Below, one piece after another: positions 5,407 through 7,653 of a stretch of 7,653 bases of DNA. This DNA is from Actinomycetes bacterium (GTDB lineage Bacteria > Actinomycetota > Acidimicrobiia > Acidimicrobiales > RAAP-2), in the NCBI GenBank assembly GCA_021849435.1, contig JAJZSX010000107.1, forward strand, positions 1 to 7,653, in the 5' to 3' direction. Each line of letters starts with the position of its first letter. Positions within the stretch are counted from its first letter, which is position 1. The translations under genes and the position numbers were made by a program. Under the pieces are notes generated by a model. It made no database searches. It had not been told where the DNA came from and saw only the letters and a program-made list of their open reading frames with translations.

Positions 5407-6374
5407 CTCTCTGGCGAAATCGTTCGGATGCCTGGGCCACCATGAGCGCTGCCGCTCCTCGGGCCAATATCCGCGCCGACATTCTGGAAAAGGACTACTG
5501 GAACAGTCAAGTTCTTCGCACGGCGAGCACGTTGCACCCGACGGACTTCGTCTTCAAGGGTGGCACCAGTCTCTCCAAGGCTTACAAATGTACCCAACGC
5601 TTTTCTGAGGATATTGACGTCTTGATCCTGCGACGTGAACTGGGGAGCGGAGCACGCGACAAGTTGATGAAGAGGATCGCTGACGAGGCAATCGACGTGC
5701 TCGAACTGACGGTAGACCCAACGAAGCATTCACACGGACGGGGAGAGCACCTTACTGAGGCCCTTGGCTACCCCCGCAAGGTCACCGGAGGTGCGATTCT
5801 TTCGCCAGACGTGCTCTTGGAGATGGGCATTCGCGGAAGTGACGAGCCGCCACACTTGACTCTTCCAATCGAACCACTGATTACGGGTCTTCTTCGAGAA
5901 GCGAACTTCGACGTGGACGAGTACGAGGATCTCGCTCCCTTCATCGTGCCGGTTCTGCACCCCGGGAGGACGCTGGTAGAGAAGGTGATGATGCTCCATA
6001 CGAAAGTCACGAGTGGAACGTGGAGCGGGGGTGGAGCCCTGAAAGACCCGTCGCGCATTGGTCGGCACTACCACGACATTCACCGTCTCCTAGAACTGGC
6101 GAGTGTGCGCGAATGGCTCGAGAACCGTGAAGAGTTCTTGGCAGCGGTAGCCGATCATGAAGTGATCAACCACCAGTGCTACAAGATCGAAGTTTCTCCT
6201 CGACCTGCCGGTGGCTACGCCATGAGTGATGCGTTTCGCCCAGACTTCGTTGACAACAATCGACTTGGCTTCTTTTACGAAGGTGCCATGAATGATCTCT
6301 TCATCGGTCCAGGCACGCCACCTCCTTGGGCTGACGTGATGACGACTCTTGAGCGGGCTGCTGAACTTCTCTAA
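5403..6374 (+). CDS. abiEii: AbiEii-type nucleotidyltransferase toxin
   Basis: The 323-residue protein is a nucleotidyltransferase toxin of the AbiEii family. All four family motifs are in order: FKGGTSLSKAY at residues 51-61, FSEDIDV at 67-73 with metal-binding D70 and D72, EKVMMLHTK at 193-201, and RHYHDIHRL at 221-229. Related toxins inhibit growth by adding nucleotides to tRNA acceptor ends, and AbiE modules can act as abortive-infection phage defence; the target of this one is unknown. GTG 5403 is chosen because it overlaps the abiEi stop as GTGA and is followed by LWRNRSDAWATMSAAA, and by the helix ADILEKDYWNSQVLR typical just before the first motif. A longer frame from 5310 would run deep into abiEi and is not credible. 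Length and motifs look intact. A strong hairpin follows 24 bases after the stop. Confidence 0.93.
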   Translation: MTLWRNRSDAWATMSAAAPRANIRADILEKDYWNSQVLRTASTLHPTDFVFKGGTSLSKAYKCTQRFSEDIDVLILRRELGSGARDKLMKRIADEAIDVLELTVDPTKHSHGRGEHLTEALGYPRKVTGGAILSPDVLLEMGIRGSDEPPHLTLPIEPLITGLLREANFDVDEYEDLAPFIVPVLHPGRTLVEKVMMLHTKVTSGTWSGGGALKDPSRIGRHYHDIHRLLELASVREWLENREEFLAAVADHEVINHQCYKIEVSPRPAGGYAMSDAFRPDFVDNNRLGFFYEGAMNDLFIGPGTPPPWADVMTTLERAAELL

Positions 6375-6397
6375 CGGTCACATGCCCCGCGTTTGGG

Positions 6398-6452
6398 TGT
6401 GAAGCATCCTGGGTTTCCTGGGGAGCCTCCGGAATACCCAGGATGCTTCACA
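6398..6452. repeat. 55-base palindrome with TG...CA ends; MITE-like repeat and likely abiE terminator
   Basis: The left arm is TGTGAAGCATCCTGGGT followed by TTCC (6398-6418); the right arm (6431-6452) is its reverse complement apart from one extra base, leaving a 12-base loop. At least 17 consecutive pairs form. It lies 24 bases after the abiEii stop, so it can terminate that operon, but there is no U-tract after it. The left arm recurs at 3641-3661 with one mismatch. This shows it belongs to a dispersed repeat family and is not only a local terminator. Confidence 0.8.
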
Positions 6453-6651
6453 TCGCCGGAGAACTCGTGAACGGAGCGGACACTTTGCGCAAGGATCGTC
6501 TTGTGGGGACCTTGAAGCGCGACATCGAGATCGACCTGGCCGGGTTTGTCTGCACCACATCGACGCGGGTGTCGCCAACGACGTCCTGGTGGCGCCGGGC
6601 TCAATAACGCCGCCCGGTGCTTCGGATCGATGCTGAGCGCCTTCTAGGACC
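6453..6651. other. Intergenic stretch, no confident gene; one short doubtful frame (6467-6607)
   Basis: A GTG at 6467 opens a 46-residue frame ending at TAA 6605-6607. It includes the hydrophilic text TLRKDRLVGTLKRDIEIDLA and then a Ser/Thr/Trp-rich end. In another frame the second half reads HHIDAGVANDVLVAPGSI. A frameshifted remnant is possible, but I recognise no family and see no ribosome site. Confidence 0.25.
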
Positions 6652-7146
6652 ATGGACGAGTCAGACCTCGGGCGCTGGGTGGTTCCCTTCTACTTAGAGA
6701 CGATGGGACTCAACGCCGTCGACGCGAGTTCGGCACTCCTCGAGGACCTCGTGGCGGTCGGAAGCACGTTCAGCTCGTCGGACATCACTGACCTGCTCAA
6801 CGGCGGGTGGCGTGGCGTCGCCGTCGGGTCGTGGTACGCGCAGCTCTCTAACGACGCGCGTGTCCACGAGGCGGTACTTGCCACACTCGCCGGCTCCAAT
6901 GGCGACCTCACGGCGCCGGGCCTCTGCGTTACGGCGATCGTGCTGACGGGGGAGAACTGCGTCGAGGCGCTGTGAGTACGCGCGTCGTGACCTCGAGAAG
7001 AACTTCGGGCGTCCGGGTTCATCGCGGCGGCGCTCTCGTACCTCGGTACGCCCTACAGCGGCTGTAACGCGGACGCGGACGACCGGCGTTACTTCGATCG
7101 CCTGCTGGGACTGGCCCAGGAGATCCGAGTCCGACACGTCGCCTGA
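6652..7146 (+). pseudogene. DUF6000-like protein broken by two compensating frameshifts
   Basis: From ATG 6652 the frame encodes 107 residues, beginning MDESDLGRWVVPFYLETM, with ITDLLNGGWRGVAVGSWYAQ in the middle and LTAPGLCVTAIVLTG near the end. This order (a W-V-V-P-F-Y start, a short W-R segment, then a Gly-containing helix) resembles DUF6000 proteins, whose function is unknown. The frame stops at TGA 6973-6975. Removing one base there gives EYARRDLEKNFG in the next frame; adding one base near 7010 returns to the first frame with SGFIAAALSYLGTPYSGC and on to TGA 7144-7146. The repaired protein would be about 164 residues, close to a normal C-terminus for this type. An in-frame stop at 6634 supports ATG 6652 as start. 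Sequencing error is an alternative to true decay. Confidence 0.6.
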
Positions 7147-7194
7147 GACGGCTGCACCGATGGCGAGCGGGCCGATGGCACGAACCTCAGCGCC

Positions 7195-7653
7195 TCACCG
7201 AGTGGGTAGGAAGGGTGCGACGTCGTGCGCCCAGGTGAATGTCATAGGCGGTGGCGCGTGCGCAGGACGCTCGATGAGGGCCACGTACGAGCCCCAGTGA
7301 TACCGGGGAGGAAGGGCGTAGCCGACGCCCACCTCGCACGTCGTGCAGCGCAGACCCGTCGCGAGTCCCGAGCCCGGGAGGTCAGCCAGGATCTCGTCGC
7401 GGTGGCCCCAGCACCCCAGCGCCGTCGCGCGCGTACACGCGAAGTTGAACGTCGCAGCCTGGCTTCCACCCCAGCCGTCGCTGTACATCCAGCCGAAGTC
7501 GGCGCTGAGCGGTGAGAAGTTCCCCGACCACACGCCGCCGTAGGCGGGGGAGTCGGCGGTGCCGGTCGCCAACGGGAAGCCGGCGGCGGCGGTCGGATCC
7601 GTGCCGGCGGCGGCGGCGGCCTGGGCGTCGGCGCTGAGCGCCGCGTTGATGCC
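7195..7653 (-). CDS. CAP/SCP-like protein, C-terminal part (runs off right edge)
   Basis: The minus-strand frame stays open from the window edge to TGA (complement of 7195-7197), giving 152 visible residues. It reads NAALSADAQAAAAAGTDP, then ADFGWMYSDGWGG, FACTRATALGCWGHRDEIL and CEVGVGYALPPRYHWGSYVALI. The G-H-R-D-E-I-L segment and the following E-V-G-V-G-Y-A match the second half of CAP (SCP/PR-1) domains. In these, HRxNIL and the E-V-G strand line the conserved cleft. Four cysteines (two before and at CWGHRD, two in CTTC) suggest disulfides and therefore export; the N-terminus with any signal peptide is outside the window. A nominal start at 7572 is internal and should not be used. The role of bacterial CAP proteins is generally unclear. 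It is convergent with the DUF6000-like gene. Confidence 0.72.
   Translation of the reverse strand, partial: GINAALSADAQAAAAAGTDPTAAAGFPLATGTADSPAYGGVWSGNFSPLSADFGWMYSDGWGGSQAATFNFACTRATALGCWGHRDEILADLPGSGLATGLRCTTCEVGVGYALPPRYHWGSYVALIERPAHAPPPMTFTWAHDVAPFLPTR

Noticed and set aside
3641..6452. Integron attC sites as an explanation for the palindromes between unrelated genes
   Set aside because: No GTT...AAC core sites of the attC type are found at the palindrome ends, and both have TGTG...CACA ends instead.
3630..6465. Target-site duplication flanking the putative TGTGA-bounded element
   Set aside because: Flanks read ...CTCGGACT before 3641 and TCGCCGGA after 6452. No direct repeat of three or more bases is present, so transposition is not supported by a duplication.
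1..7653. CRISPR array, tRNA or rRNA genes
   Set aside because: No regularly spaced short repeats and no tRNA- or rRNA-like stretches were seen on either strand. The only tandem repeats are the 132-bp coding repeats.

Overview
The window looks like chromosomal DNA from a moderately GC-rich Actinomycetota-type bacterium. This is an inference from GTG starts, GTGA gene overlaps, three regulator or antitoxin genes with a -10 box only 6 to 8 bases before the start codon (leaderless transcription), and the protein families present. A beta-propeller fragment with 44-residue repeats would fit an acidimicrobial-type lineage, but the sequence does not prove any taxon.

Left part (1-1000): the 3' end of an acyl-CoA dehydrogenase gene, then a perfect 19-bp hairpin (226-265) that probably ends its transcript. 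Next comes the C-terminal half of an MFS transporter resembling the YbfB/YjiJ group, whose N-terminal half is missing.

Efflux locus (994-3201): a 12-helix MFS transporter on the minus strand, divergent from a TetR-family regulator on the plus strand. A clear palindromic operator (2622-2646) sits over the regulator's -10 box. This is the usual layout of a drug-type exporter with its own repressor.

Debris and toxin-antitoxin island (3202-6452): immediately after tetR lies a broken beta-propeller fragment. It is followed by two toxin-antitoxin modules, each containing a nucleotidyltransferase-fold protein. The first is MntA-HepT, in which the HepT RNase toxin carries an in-frame ochre stop at codon 13 but is otherwise complete, including its R-x4-H-x-Y site. 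The second is an intact AbiEi-AbiEii pair with a well-formed promoter and an inverted repeat over it. The two modules are bracketed by copies of a 21-base sequence starting TGTGA: one degenerate palindrome at 3641 and one strong 55-base palindrome at 6398-6452. The outer copies are in inverted orientation, so the island could be a 2.8-kb element with TG...CA ends, although I see no target-site duplication.

Right part (6453-7653): about 200 bases with no confident gene, a DUF6000-like gene broken by two compensating frameshifts, and, on the minus strand, the C-terminal part of a CAP/SCP-like protein running off the window edge.

Overall, this is an accessory region with a high density of broken genes (YbfB-like MFS, propeller, hepT, DUF6000-like) around an apparently live efflux locus and a live abiE module.
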